From Rhodospirillales bacterium (lineage in GTDB: Bacteria; Pseudomonadota; Alphaproteobacteria; Micavibrionales; Micavibrionaceae), in the NCBI GenBank assembly GCA_020638155.1, contig JACKJB010000002.1, positions 1 through 64,000 of the forward strand: a DNA stretch of 64,000 nt. The letters run 5' to 3'. This document shows positions 41,732 through 50,428 of the stretch, piece after piece. How positions within the stretch are numbered: position 1 is the first letter of the stretch; each line of letters opens with the position of its first letter. A program made the translations under genes and the position numbers. The notes under the pieces are model-generated. The model did no database searches. It saw only the letters and a list, made by a program, of their open reading frames with translations, and was not told the DNA's origin.

Positions 41732-43090
41732 ATGGGAAAAATTAAAGGGCCTATGAGAAAAGGCGATCTGAGCAAAGAATTTTGTAGCTTTTGCGGTGCA
41801 AATAGCCAGCAAGTTAAGTTAATCCACGGTGGTGATACGATTGAGAAGCAACCTAGCGTACCAAATCACTATCATGTCCAAAGGGTTTTCATTTGCCCGG
41901 ATTGTGCCGAAGCTGCGAATGCCGCTTTTAAAGAAGATGCCAGGGCGGAGATGAGAAAGAAAAGCGGCGATGTGCCGAATCCTAAAGAAATCAATGCGGT
42001 TCTTGATGATTATGTGATCGGGCAGGGCCGGGCTAAAAAAGTTCTATCAGTTGCCGTACATAACCATTACAAGCGGCTCAAGAGTAACCGTATTGCGGAT
42101 TATACAGACGATGTTGAAATGTCAAAATCCAATATCCTGCTGCTCGGGCCGACGGGCTCCGGAAAAACCTTGCTCGCCGAAACGCTGGCAAAAACGTTTG
42201 ATGTGCCTTTTACTACGGTAGATGCGACGGCCTTGACAGAAGCCGGGTATGTCGGGGAAGATGTCGAGAGCATTGTGCAAAAGCTTTTGCAAAAATGTGA
42301 TTACGATCCCGAAAAAGCGCAGCGCGGGATCGTCTATATTGACGAAATCGACAAGATCAGCCGCAAATCCGAGAATACCTCTATTACCCGCGATGTTTCC
42401 GGGGAGGGGGTGCAGCAGGCGCTGCTGAAAATTATCGAAGGGACGGTTGTAACTGTGCCGCCGAACGGCGGGAACAAACACAGCCCTGACAAAATTCAGG
42501 TCGATACGCGCGACATCCTGTTTATTGTCGGCGGAGCGTTTGCTGGCCTGGATAAAGTCATTGCCAGCCGTAGCCGCCAGGGCAGCGGGATTGGGTTTTC
42601 CTCGGAAGTTCATTCGCAGGACGTCCGGAAAGTCGGGGAAATCCTTGCCGGGGTTGAACCTTTTGATTTGGTACGATTCGGGATGATTCCTGAATTTATC
42701 GGCCGTCTGCCGGTGACCGCGACCTTAGAAGATCTAGACGAAAATGCGTTGGTAAAAATCCTTACTGAGCCAAAAAATGCGCTGGTTAAGCAATATAAAG
42801 CATTATTTGAAATGGAAGGTGCTAAACTCGAATTTACCGATGATGCTCTGAAGGCGATGGCTGACAAGGCGATCGTGCGTAAAACCGGCGCGCGTGGCCT
42901 GCGCTCGATCATGGAAAATGTCCTGATGGATATTATGTTCGATTTACCATCGCATGACGGCAAAGTTGCTAAGGTAATTATCGACGGTAATGTGGTCAAA
43001 AACGGTATAGCCCCAACCCTGATTTATCAGGAGGGTAACGATAATGCGCCAGTGGCTGCTTTACCGGACTCTAAAAAACTTCAGATGTAA
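41732..43090 (+). CDS. clpX: ATP-dependent protease ATPase subunit ClpX, with enlarged zinc domain
   Basis: 452 aa. AAA+ unfoldase with Walker A GPTGSGKT, Walker B VYIDEID, pore loop GYVGEDVE, ClpP-binding loop GIGF and a GARGLR sensor. The N-terminal zinc ligands are Cys18, Cys21, Cys55 and Cys58; 33 residues separate the second and third Cys where about 18 are usual, so 14-15 residues are inserted in the adaptor-binding domain. No clpP, lon or trigger-factor gene is near, so this may be a second paralogue of the usual tig-clpP-clpX gene. The start at 41732 has no strong ribosome site; 41753 is possible. Confidence 0.92.
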   Translation: MGKIKGPMRKGDLSKEFCSFCGANSQQVKLIHGGDTIEKQPSVPNHYHVQRVFICPDCAEAANAAFKEDARAEMRKKSGDVPNPKEINAVLDDYVIGQGRAKKVLSVAVHNHYKRLKSNRIADYTDDVEMSKSNILLLGPTGSGKTLLAETLAKTFDVPFTTVDATALTEAGYVGEDVESIVQKLLQKCDYDPEKAQRGIVYIDEIDKISRKSENTSITRDVSGEGVQQALLKIIEGTVVTVPPNGGNKHSPDKIQVDTRDILFIVGGAFAGLDKVIASRSRQGSGIGFSSEVHSQDVRKVGEILAGVEPFDLVRFGMIPEFIGRLPVTATLEDLDENALVKILTEPKNALVKQYKALFEMEGAKLEFTDDALKAMADKAIVRKTGARGLRSIMENVLMDIMFDLPSHDGKVAKVIIDGNVVKNGIAPTLIYQEGNDNAPVAALPDSKKLQM

Positions 43091-45538
43091 TTATGCATCG
43101 CTATAGTCACCGACCAGCACTTCACGCTTGCCGGTGGCTGTTGCTTTGGAAACTACGCCCTGGCGTTCCATTTCCTCGATAATCCGGGCGGCCCGGTTAT
43201 AGCCGATTTGCAGGTAACGCTGGATGAAGCTGGTAGAAGCCTTGCGTTCGCGGGCAACAAGGGCGACGGCCTGGTCGTATAATTCATCAACGCTATCGCC
43301 GTCATCGCCGTCACCGAACATCGCGGCCATGACTTCACTATCGCCGAAATCACCGCCTTCGGTGACATCTTCAAGATATTGCGGTTCGCCCTGGTCTTTA
43401 AGGAAACCGACGACGGCTTCAACCTCGTCATCGCCGACGAACGGGCCGTGTACGCGCTGTATGCGTCCGCCGGGTGCCATGTAAAGCATATCCCCCATGC
43501 CCAAAAGTTGTTCGGCCCCAGTTTCGCCAAGAATCGTACGCGAGTCGTACACCGAGGTGACCTGGAAAGAGATCCGGGTCGGGAAGTTGGCTTTGATGAC
43601 ACCGGTGATGACATCGGTTGACGGGCGCTGGGTCGCCATCAGCAAGTGAATCCCTGCAGCGCGGGCCATCTGCGCCAGGCGCTGGACGGCGTTTTCGACA
43701 TCTTTGCCGGCGACCAGCATCAGATCGGCAAATTCATCGACGACAATCACGATATAGGGCAGTTCGGTGGTATCCATCGGCTGCTCTTCAAAGACCGGCT
43801 TGCCGGAGTCCGGGTCAAAGCCGGTCTGGACCTTGCGCATCATCGTTTCACCTTTTTTGCGCGCTTCGGCAAGGCGGGCGTTATAGCCTTCGATATTGCG
43901 GACGCCGAGCCGCGACATGGCGCGGTAGCGATTTTCCATTTCCTGCACCGCCCATTTTAGCGAGACCACGGCTTTGCCGGGTTCGGTCACGACCGGGGAG
44001 AGCAAATGCGGGATATCGTCATAGACAGACAGCTCCAGCATTTTCGGATCGATCATAATCATCCGGCATTTTTCCGGCGGCAGGCTGTAGACCAGCGATA
44101 GGATCATCGTGTTGACGGCAACCGATTTCCCTGAGCCCGTCGTCCCGGCGATCAGAAGGTGGGGCATTTTGGCAAGGTCTGCCACCACGGGTGCGCCGCC
44201 GATATCCTTGCCGAGGATCAATGGCAGATGCGCTTTGGTTTTTTGCACATCCTGGGTTTCCAGCAGCTCGCGCAGATAAACTGTCTGGCGTCTGGCGTTC
44301 GGCATTTCAATACCGATGACATTGCGGCCGGGAATGACGGCGCAGCGCACAGAGATCGCCGACATCGACCGGGCGATATCGTCGGCAAGGCTGATGACGC
44401 GGGCGGTTTTGGTACCGGGCGAGGGTTCGAATTCATAGAGCGTGACGACCGGGCCGGGATGGATGCTGACGATTTCGCCGCTGACGTTAAAATCGCTCAG
44501 CACGTTTTGCAGCAGTTCTGCGTTCTGGCGTAGGGCGGCTTCGTCAAGCTGTTCTTCGCTATCGTCTGCCGGGACGGCCTGCAGCAGGTCAACCGGCGGC
44601 AATTCCCAGTCTATATTCGGATCAAGGGCAAAGCTGCTCTGGGTGGCGGTGCTTTGCGGTTTTTTCTGCGGATTGACGACTTTGATCGCGGTTTCCTTGC
44701 GCGGAGGCGCTGGTGCGGCGGGCGCTGTTTCAAAAGGCGGTTCAGCTTCGGCACTGAGCGGCGGTGCTTTGCGCGGTGTGATTTTAAGTGCGCCGGTTAT
44801 TTTCGGTTCACGTTTGCGGACGGGCGGCTCGTATCCGGCATCGCCGTAATGGCGCAGCCAGTCGGCAAAACGCGCGGTTTTATCCATGGTAAAATAAAAC
44901 GCATCACACAGCAGGACCCAGCCGCTATGCAGGACAAAGCCCCATTCGGCACGGGAAACGGCGAGCGTCACGTTCAGTGATAAAAAGGCCAGCAGTCCGG
45001 CAGCGATCGCCACCATGCTGTGTTCATTGCCGGAGACAAAAGGCTGTATCAGCCCGGCGAGCGAATCCATCATCAGGGTGCCGCCGCTGCCGCCGAGATA
45101 AGGATGGACCAGCCAGCTTCCCGCGGGGATGCGGGCAAAAGCGATCGCGGCAAATAAAATCGTAACGATAGACCCGGCAAAACGTTTCCAGAACGGGGAA
45201 AGGCTGTGCCGCCGCCAGATTCGCGCGCCCCATAGGGTCAGGATGACGCCGCAGACCGCCCCGGCAAGCCCGATCGTTTGCAGCAAAAGGTCGGCGATAT
45301 GCGCGCCCGGCAGGCCGAGCCAGTTGGCGATGTCTTCCGGCGCATCGGTGGCGGTGTTCCATGACGGGTCGGTATGCGCATATGAGGCAATCGCCGCCAG
45401 TAAGGCCAGCCCGGTCAGGATCAGCGCCAGCGCCGTACCGTCAATCAGGCGACGGGCGATAAAGATCTGGATGGATTCCGGCAGGAAGCCCTTGTTTTTC
45501 TTCTTTTTCTTTTTGACAACTTTAGCGTAGCGGCCCAT
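43091..45538 (-). CDS. ftsK: DNA translocase FtsK
   Basis: 815 aa. Four membrane segments lie in residues 25-205, then a short Pro-rich linker, then the RecA-type motor with GTTGSGKSVAVN (Walker A) and IVVVDEFADLM (Walker B). The C-terminal gamma winged helix (about 750-815) contains STSFIQRYLQIGYNRAARIIEEME and reads KOPS sequences. It pumps DNA at the septum for chromosome dimer resolution. Its stop abuts the clpX stop with no base between and no terminator. Confidence 0.97.
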   Translation of the reverse strand: MGRYAKVVKKKKKKNKGFLPESIQIFIARRLIDGTALALILTGLALLAAIASYAHTDPSWNTATDAPEDIANWLGLPGAHIADLLLQTIGLAGAVCGVILTLWGARIWRRHSLSPFWKRFAGSIVTILFAAIAFARIPAGSWLVHPYLGGSGGTLMMDSLAGLIQPFVSGNEHSMVAIAAGLLAFLSLNVTLAVSRAEWGFVLHSGWVLLCDAFYFTMDKTARFADWLRHYGDAGYEPPVRKREPKITGALKITPRKAPPLSAEAEPPFETAPAAPAPPRKETAIKVVNPQKKPQSTATQSSFALDPNIDWELPPVDLLQAVPADDSEEQLDEAALRQNAELLQNVLSDFNVSGEIVSIHPGPVVTLYEFEPSPGTKTARVISLADDIARSMSAISVRCAVIPGRNVIGIEMPNARRQTVYLRELLETQDVQKTKAHLPLILGKDIGGAPVVADLAKMPHLLIAGTTGSGKSVAVNTMILSLVYSLPPEKCRMIMIDPKMLELSVYDDIPHLLSPVVTEPGKAVVSLKWAVQEMENRYRAMSRLGVRNIEGYNARLAEARKKGETMMRKVQTGFDPDSGKPVFEEQPMDTTELPYIVIVVDEFADLMLVAGKDVENAVQRLAQMARAAGIHLLMATQRPSTDVITGVIKANFPTRISFQVTSVYDSRTILGETGAEQLLGMGDMLYMAPGGRIQRVHGPFVGDDEVEAVVGFLKDQGEPQYLEDVTEGGDFGDSEVMAAMFGDGDDGDSVDELYDQAVALVARERKASTSFIQRYLQIGYNRAARIIEEMERQGVVSKATATGKREVLVGDYSDA

Positions 45539-45738
45539 GGGTGCATAAAACCGTGATAAGAGAGGGTGAATGAAGCGGGGAAATCCCTTATGCCAAGTGT
45601 AACGCGCCGGGCACGGAAATACAAGACAGACATGTTATGTGTAAAGCCTCTTAACGTGACGGGGCGGGCTGTGTTAAGCTGGCCGAAAATTGGCCGGAGA
45701 CTGGCCGGTCGGCATATTTCTAAAAGGATCAGGACGCT

Positions 45739-46059
45739 ATGGCGGGACAGGCTGAAAAGCAGCAGGGGATCGAATATACGATTTATACCTATGCGATGAA
45801 GAAAGACGGCGCGCAGAGTCAGGGAACGCTGACAGAAATGGGGCAAGCGCTATCACAGGCCGAACAGCTGCTTGCCAGTAAGAAATATTGCAAGGTCGAA
45901 GTGAAACAAAAATATTTCGACAAGAAACAGAACCGGGATATCAACACGACCCTGAAGGTCTACGAGTCCAAGAGGATTCCCCTGATCCTGATTATCGCCG
46001 TTTTTGCGGTCATGTTATGCGCCGGGGCCGGTACAGGCTATTTTATGGCGCATCGTTAA
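45739..46059 (+). CDS. Unknown protein with C-terminal membrane anchor
   Basis: 106 aa. The soluble N-terminal part is polar, with TLTEMGQALSQAEQLLASKKYCKVEVKQKYF, and the C-terminal segment IPLILIIAVFAVMLCAGAG (about residues 81-99) is a single membrane helix, followed by a short tail, like a tail-anchored protein. AGGATCAGGAC precedes the ATG. No family recognised. It is divergent from ftsK. Confidence 0.75.
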   Translation: MAGQAEKQQGIEYTIYTYAMKKDGAQSQGTLTEMGQALSQAEQLLASKKYCKVEVKQKYFDKKQNRDINTTLKVYESKRIPLILIIAVFAVMLCAGAGTGYFMAHR

Positions 46060-46070
46060 GACAGCCGTTC

Positions 46071-46262
46071 TCAGGCCTGGGCTCCGCCGTCTTCAGGGAT
46101 GACGCCGTTCGGGTCCTGCTCGACGAGTGTGGCGACCTGGTCGAAGACATTGGCGTTTTCTTCCATTTGCGGCTTCAGCGCTTCATTCTGTTCGCCGATG
46201 GTGCGGAAAAAACCGGCGGCATCGCGTAAAAGACGGGCGGCGAGCTGAGCATGTGTCGTCAT
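46071..46262 (-). CDS. Small unknown protein
   Basis: 63 aa, helical and acidic, beginning MTTHAQLAARLLRDAAGFFR. AAAGGAG lies at normal distance from the ATG, so translation looks real. No family recognised. It lies 87 bp downstream of pheA on the same strand and may be co-transcribed with it. Confidence 0.75.
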   Translation of the reverse strand: MTTHAQLAARLLRDAAGFFRTIGEQNEALKPQMEENANVFDQVATLVEQDPNGVIPEDGGAQA

Positions 46263-46349
46263 AAAAGACTCCTTTAAAGGTTAAGCGTTCAACGCCCTCA
46301 CCCTAACATGAGAAGCTGGGGGCGCAAGCCCTTTTACGGAATTTATTTT

Positions 46350-47204
46350 TTAAAGCGTCGCCTGTTGCCGCAGGGTATGGGCCTTGTATGTGCCCAGGAC
46401 GTTGACTTCTTTTGCGTAAAATTCCAGCTCTTCCATTGCCAGCTGGAAGGCGCGGCTATCCGGATGCCCTTCAAGCTCGGCATAGAACTGGGCGACGTTA
46501 AAGCCTGCGCCGACATAGCTTTCGAGTTTAGCCATGCTGACTCCGTTGGTGGCAAAGCCGCCAAGGGTTTTATAGAGTGCGGCGGGAATGTTGCGGACGC
46601 GGTAGACGATGCTGGTCAGGTAATGACCGTCTTCTTTATAGGCAGGGATTTCCGGTTCCGGGGCGAGCAGCAGGAAGCGCGTTGTGTTGTGATCGGCGTC
46701 CTGGACGTCGCCTTCAAGAATATCCAGCCCGTAAATTTCCGCTGCCAGGGTTGAGGCGATCGCGCCGTGTTGCTTGTCGCCGCGCTGGGCCGCTTCGGCG
46801 GCGGCCCCGGCGGTATCGGCATGGACATGCGGTTGTAACCCCAGTTTTTTAATCATGTTCCGGCATTGCGGGATGGCGTGGACATGGCTGTGGACGTGTT
46901 TTAAGTCTTCGATTTTTGATCCGGCAACGCCGAGCAGCGCATGGTGAATCGGCTGGAAATGTTCTGCCGTAATATAGAGCCCTCCCGCGGGCAGCAGGTG
47001 GTGAACGTCGGCGACCCGCCCGGCGAGGGTATTATCGACCGGGATCATGGCCTTGGCGGCAAGGCCGTCGCGCACAGCGGCAAAGGCGTCTTCGAACGAG
47101 TTACAGGGCAGGGTTTCCATGTCCGGGCAGACCGCGCGGCAGGCCAGGTCCGAATAGGCGCCCGCATAGCCCTGGAAGGCGATTTTTTGTTTGTTTCCAC
47201 TCAT
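46350..47204 (-). CDS. pheA: Prephenate dehydratase
   Basis: Converts prephenate to phenylpyruvate for phenylalanine synthesis. The PDT domain (residues 5-190) has FQGYAGAYSD near the N-terminus, PVDNTLAGRV and the catalytic DHNTTRFLLL region. The ACT regulatory domain (200-280) contains MAKLESYVGAGF where ESR is commoner. It is stand-alone, without a chorismate mutase domain. 284 aa is normal. Confidence 0.95.
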   Translation of the reverse strand: MSGNKQKIAFQGYAGAYSDLACRAVCPDMETLPCNSFEDAFAAVRDGLAAKAMIPVDNTLAGRVADVHHLLPAGGLYITAEHFQPIHHALLGVAGSKIEDLKHVHSHVHAIPQCRNMIKKLGLQPHVHADTAGAAAEAAQRGDKQHGAIASTLAAEIYGLDILEGDVQDADHNTTRFLLLAPEPEIPAYKEDGHYLTSIVYRVRNIPAALYKTLGGFATNGVSMAKLESYVGAGFNVAQFYAELEGHPDSRAFQLAMEELEFYAKEVNVLGTYKAHTLRQQATL

Positions 47205-47368
47205 GATGCTGGCCCTTTCAAAACTATTCCTTGTCCTTTTTCGCGTTTGTATGTATATGCGAAGTACACAGCGCTGTCGACATGTTGAAAAAGTTCGGTA
47301 TATTAGATGCGTATGAATTACAAATGAAATCAGGTCAATAACATAATAAATTTTCTTGGACGTGTCTC

Positions 47369-48079
47369 ATGAGTGGTATGGAGCTTAACAAAATTTTCGC
47401 CGCCTTGCTGGTTGCAGGGATTGTCGCCAGCTTTTCCGGGTTTATTGCCAAAGAGATAACCCATCCGCATGAGCTGGAAGAAAATGCCGTCAAGATTGAA
47501 GGTGTGGGCGAAGATGTCGGCGGGCCGGCCAAGAAAGCGGGACCTGAGCCGGTACTGGCGCTGATTGCTGCTGCCGATCCGGCGCGCGGTCAGCAAATAT
47601 CCAAAGCCTGTGCGGCCTGCCACTCTTTTGATAAAGGCGGCCCGAACGGCACAGGACCGAACCTGTGGGGTATTGTGGCGCGGGATAAGGCATCCCATGC
47701 AGGCTTTAGCTATTCCGAAGCGATGGCCGCAGAGGCCGGGAACTGGGATTACGTAGAACTGAACAAGTTCCTGTGGAAGCCGAAGGCGGTCGTTCCGGGG
47801 ACAAAGATGAATTATATCGGCATTAAAAAGCCGGAAGACCGGGCGGCGATGATTGCCTGGCTGCGGACGCTTTCCGATAGTCCTAAAGCCCTGCCGTCCG
47901 ATGCGGCGATTGCGGCTGAGCAGGCTGAACTGGGCGCTGAAGAAGCGGCTGAGGCTGTTAAGGAAGCTGCGGGTGAGGCGGTGGGTGCGGCTCAGGAAGC
48001 TGTGGAAGACGTCAAGGATGCGATCGAAGATGCTGTAGAAGACGCCAAGGAAGCACTTCCGGACGCCGAATCACTTTAA
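47369..48079 (+). CDS. Membrane-anchored c-type cytochrome with repeat tail
   Basis: 236 aa. An N-terminal uncleaved membrane anchor (about residues 8-27) precedes one haem site, CAACH (near residues 79-83), with GPNLWG and the distal Met in TKMNYIG. This fits the CycM/cytochrome c552 type. The last 65 residues are Ala/Glu/Asp/Val-rich with four consecutive 11-residue repeats (pattern EAAEAVKEAAG, EAVGAAQEAVE, DVKDAIEDAVE, DAKEALPDAES), forming an amphipathic helix. A start three codons later (47378) is also possible. Confidence 0.9.
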   Translation: MSGMELNKIFAALLVAGIVASFSGFIAKEITHPHELEENAVKIEGVGEDVGGPAKKAGPEPVLALIAAADPARGQQISKACAACHSFDKGGPNGTGPNLWGIVARDKASHAGFSYSEAMAAEAGNWDYVELNKFLWKPKAVVPGTKMNYIGIKKPEDRAAMIAWLRTLSDSPKALPSDAAIAAEQAELGAEEAAEAVKEAAGEAVGAAQEAVEDVKDAIEDAVEDAKEALPDAESL

Positions 48080-48125
48080 TTTTCTGAAAGATCATTGAAT
48101 AAAAAAGCCGGTGTGCTTTTGGGGT

Positions 48126-48572
48126 TTACTTTTTATCCCAGCCGCCGGCTTCGTTTTGTTGCCAGTAGGTTAAATCAAACCCGGCGTCTTTATAGGTTTT
48201 CCATTTACTGCGCGCGGCTGTGACGGCCAGCTCATCCCGACCATCGAACAATTCGCAGCACAGGGTAAAATCGCTGAGTTTTTCGGATGCCGTGCCGCCG
48301 GTTAAGATCAGGACATCGGCCTTATTCGGGTTTTCATCCCTATCGGTCAGCCAGACCGGCTGGTCTTCGGCATAGCCTTCTTTGGCGCTGCCGTGGGGCA
48401 GGAAGCTATCGGCGCGGTATGTCCAGAGGTGATCGTTCAGGCGCTGCGCCGCCGCGGCATCATTCGTCCGGACCACGATGCGGCGGCCCCCGGCATAGGC
48501 TTTGCCAAGGATTTGCGGCAGGGCCTGTTCCAGGGATTGCGTCTGCAGGTGATAAAAACGAATTTCAGTCAT
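48126..48572 (-). CDS. holC: DNA polymerase III chi subunit
   Basis: About 148 aa from the ATG at 48572 (MTEIRFYHLQ). A longer frame to 48701 adds 43 residues unlike the family and crosses the terminator. Family traits are the FYHL start, GRRIVVRTND, LNDHLWTY, FLPHG and the RSKWKTYKDAGFDLTYW end. Chi links the clamp loader with single-strand binding protein. The pepA-holC order matches E. coli and many proteobacteria. Confidence 0.9.
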   Translation of the reverse strand: MTEIRFYHLQTQSLEQALPQILGKAYAGGRRIVVRTNDAAAAQRLNDHLWTYRADSFLPHGSAKEGYAEDQPVWLTDRDENPNKADVLILTGGTASEKLSDFTLCCELFDGRDELAVTAARSKWKTYKDAGFDLTYWQQNEAGGWDKK

Positions 48573-48616
48573 AGATCTTATTTTCAGTACCGGGGCGGCA
48601 AAAGCAAGCAAAACCG

Positions 48617-48757
48617 AAAAAAAGCGGCGCCGTATTCCTCCGCCGCCGCTTTTACTCTGCAAGGAGTAACTTTTTCGGACAACCTTTAAGCCGGTTGCCA
48701 AAGCGATGGGGGGAAGTTCCGCCCATCCCTAACGTGATCTGATTTAGTGAACCAAGA
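48617..48757 (-). ncRNA. Candidate small RNA or pepA 3' region ending in a strong terminator
   Basis: On the minus strand, TTGACA (48784-48789) with CTACCC 17 bases later is a possible promoter. About 140 bases follow with three visible hairpins: GATGGG/CCCATC; GGCAACC/GGTTGTC; and TTACTC/GAGTAA. They end in a 9-bp stem (48621-48629 with 48644-48652) and T7. No coding frame with a ribosome site was seen. It could be a stand-alone sRNA or merely the pepA transcript end. The -10 is poor. Confidence 0.5.
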
Positions 48758-48806
48758 TCAGGGGTAGCACGGAAAACTTCGTTCTGTCAATAAATGCCGC
48801 TGAAAT

Positions 48807-50336
48807 TTATTCGTAATGCAGCGCGATCATACGGTCGAGGACCCGGACACCGAAGCCTGTCCCGGGTTTGGGGCAGGTTGCCGTGTCGCTTTTGATCCAG
48901 GCGGTCCCGGCAATATCCATATGCGCCCAGGGGCGGCCGTCTTCGATGAAATGCTCCAGAAATCCTGCGGCGGTGCAGGCCCCGGCATAGCGGCCCATGC
49001 CGCCCAGGCTGCGAAGGTCGCCGATCTTGCTTTCCATGTCTTTTTTGAACACCGCGTCCAGCGGCATGCGCCAGAGCTTTTCGCCGCTATCCTTGCTGGC
49101 GGCTTCCATATGTGTCCATAAATCATTGTCATTGACGAAGGTGCCGCAATATTCATAGCCGAGGGCAACCATCATTGCGCCGGTCAGCGTGGCCAGATCA
49201 ATCACCAGTGACGGGCTGAACGTTCTCTGTACGTATGTCAGGCAATCGGCCAGAACCAGCCGCCCTTCGGCATCAGTGTTCATGACTTCGATCGTTTTAC
49301 CGGACAGAGAGCCGATCACATCGCTTGGCCTGTACGCCATGTGCGAGGGCATATTTTCAGCCAGCCCGACAATGCCGATGATATCGGCGGATGATTTACG
49401 CAGGGCCAGTGTTTTCATCAGCCCGACCACGGCGGCGGCCCCGCCCATATCAAGCTTCATATCTTCCATACCGCCGCTGGGTTTCAGGTTAACCCCGCCG
49501 GTATCAAAGGTGACGCCTTTGCCGACAAAGGCCAGCGGACCTTTGATACCGGCTGCTTTTTTATCGCCCTTCCAGCGCATGACCACAGCATAAGGCGGGC
49601 GAGCGGAGCCCATGCCGACCGCGATATGCGCTTCAAAGCCGAGTTTTTGCAGTTTTTTCTCATCAAAAATCTCAATTTCCACGCCCAGCGGTTTCAGCTC
49701 GTCGCGGATGATTTTGGCAAAGCTTTCCGGGTAGAGCATGTTCGGCGGCTCGTTGACAAGGTCGCGGGCAAAGAAAACCCCGGCGGCCTCGGCATCCAGC
49801 GGCGCGAACAGTCTTTGCGCTTCATCCTCATGGGCGGTAATGACCTCGCATTGCTCCGGGGCATCGTTGCCGGACTCATCGTCTTCATCATCTTTGCTTT
49901 TATATTTATCAAAGCTGTAATCGCGCAGCTTCAGGCCCATAGCGGTATGGGCGGCCATGGCGGCACCGGATAAATCTTCGAACGCGCTGTCGTGATTGAT
50001 GTAAAGATGCGCTTTTTCCGCGCCCGCCGTGCGCAGGGCCAGCAGCAGCTTGCCGCCGCAGGTCTCGCAGCCCTGCCGGTCAAGCTTGGCGGCATCGCCG
50101 TAGCCGAGCAGCATGATGCGCTGGTAATCACTGTCTTTGGGGGTGCTTAAGGTCAGGATCTGTCCTTTTTTGCCTTTGAAGGCTTTGCCGGCTTTTAAGG
50201 CGCGGGTAATCACCCCGTCATTGTCCCGGTCAAGATCTTCTGCTGACGGCGATAAACGGTTATCACTGTAAACGGCGACAATCGCGGTATCGGCGGCGGT
50301 TCCGGCTTTGGCGGTGAAACTGATGGTGACGGGCAT
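48807..50336 (-). CDS. pepA: Leucyl aminopeptidase
   Basis: Dimetal M17 aminopeptidase of 509 aa. The signature NTDAEGRLVLADCL is intact, with catalytic Lys in FVGKGVTFDTGG. The acidic insert KYKSKDDEDDESGNDAP (about residues 145-161) is unusual. It acts as a hexamer in the cytosol, cutting N-terminal residues. It is divergent from lptF, about 92 bp apart. Confidence 0.95.
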   Translation of the reverse strand: MPVTISFTAKAGTAADTAIVAVYSDNRLSPSAEDLDRDNDGVITRALKAGKAFKGKKGQILTLSTPKDSDYQRIMLLGYGDAAKLDRQGCETCGGKLLLALRTAGAEKAHLYINHDSAFEDLSGAAMAAHTAMGLKLRDYSFDKYKSKDDEDDESGNDAPEQCEVITAHEDEAQRLFAPLDAEAAGVFFARDLVNEPPNMLYPESFAKIIRDELKPLGVEIEIFDEKKLQKLGFEAHIAVGMGSARPPYAVVMRWKGDKKAAGIKGPLAFVGKGVTFDTGGVNLKPSGGMEDMKLDMGGAAAVVGLMKTLALRKSSADIIGIVGLAENMPSHMAYRPSDVIGSLSGKTIEVMNTDAEGRLVLADCLTYVQRTFSPSLVIDLATLTGAMMVALGYEYCGTFVNDNDLWTHMEAASKDSGEKLWRMPLDAVFKKDMESKIGDLRSLGGMGRYAGACTAAGFLEHFIEDGRPWAHMDIAGTAWIKSDTATCPKPGTGFGVRVLDRMIALHYE

Positions 50337-50428
50337 AAAAGGCTCCTTGTTTGAAAACTTTATCTTTAATCCCGATACAATATATGCTCTGTTGCCGCAT
50401 TGACCAGAGTGTAGATAAGGACAATCCC

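Noticed and set aside
45566..45799. 77-codon frame between ftsK and the membrane-anchored unknown gene
   Set aside because: Highly basic composition, no ribosome site and overlap with the better-supported gene at 45739.
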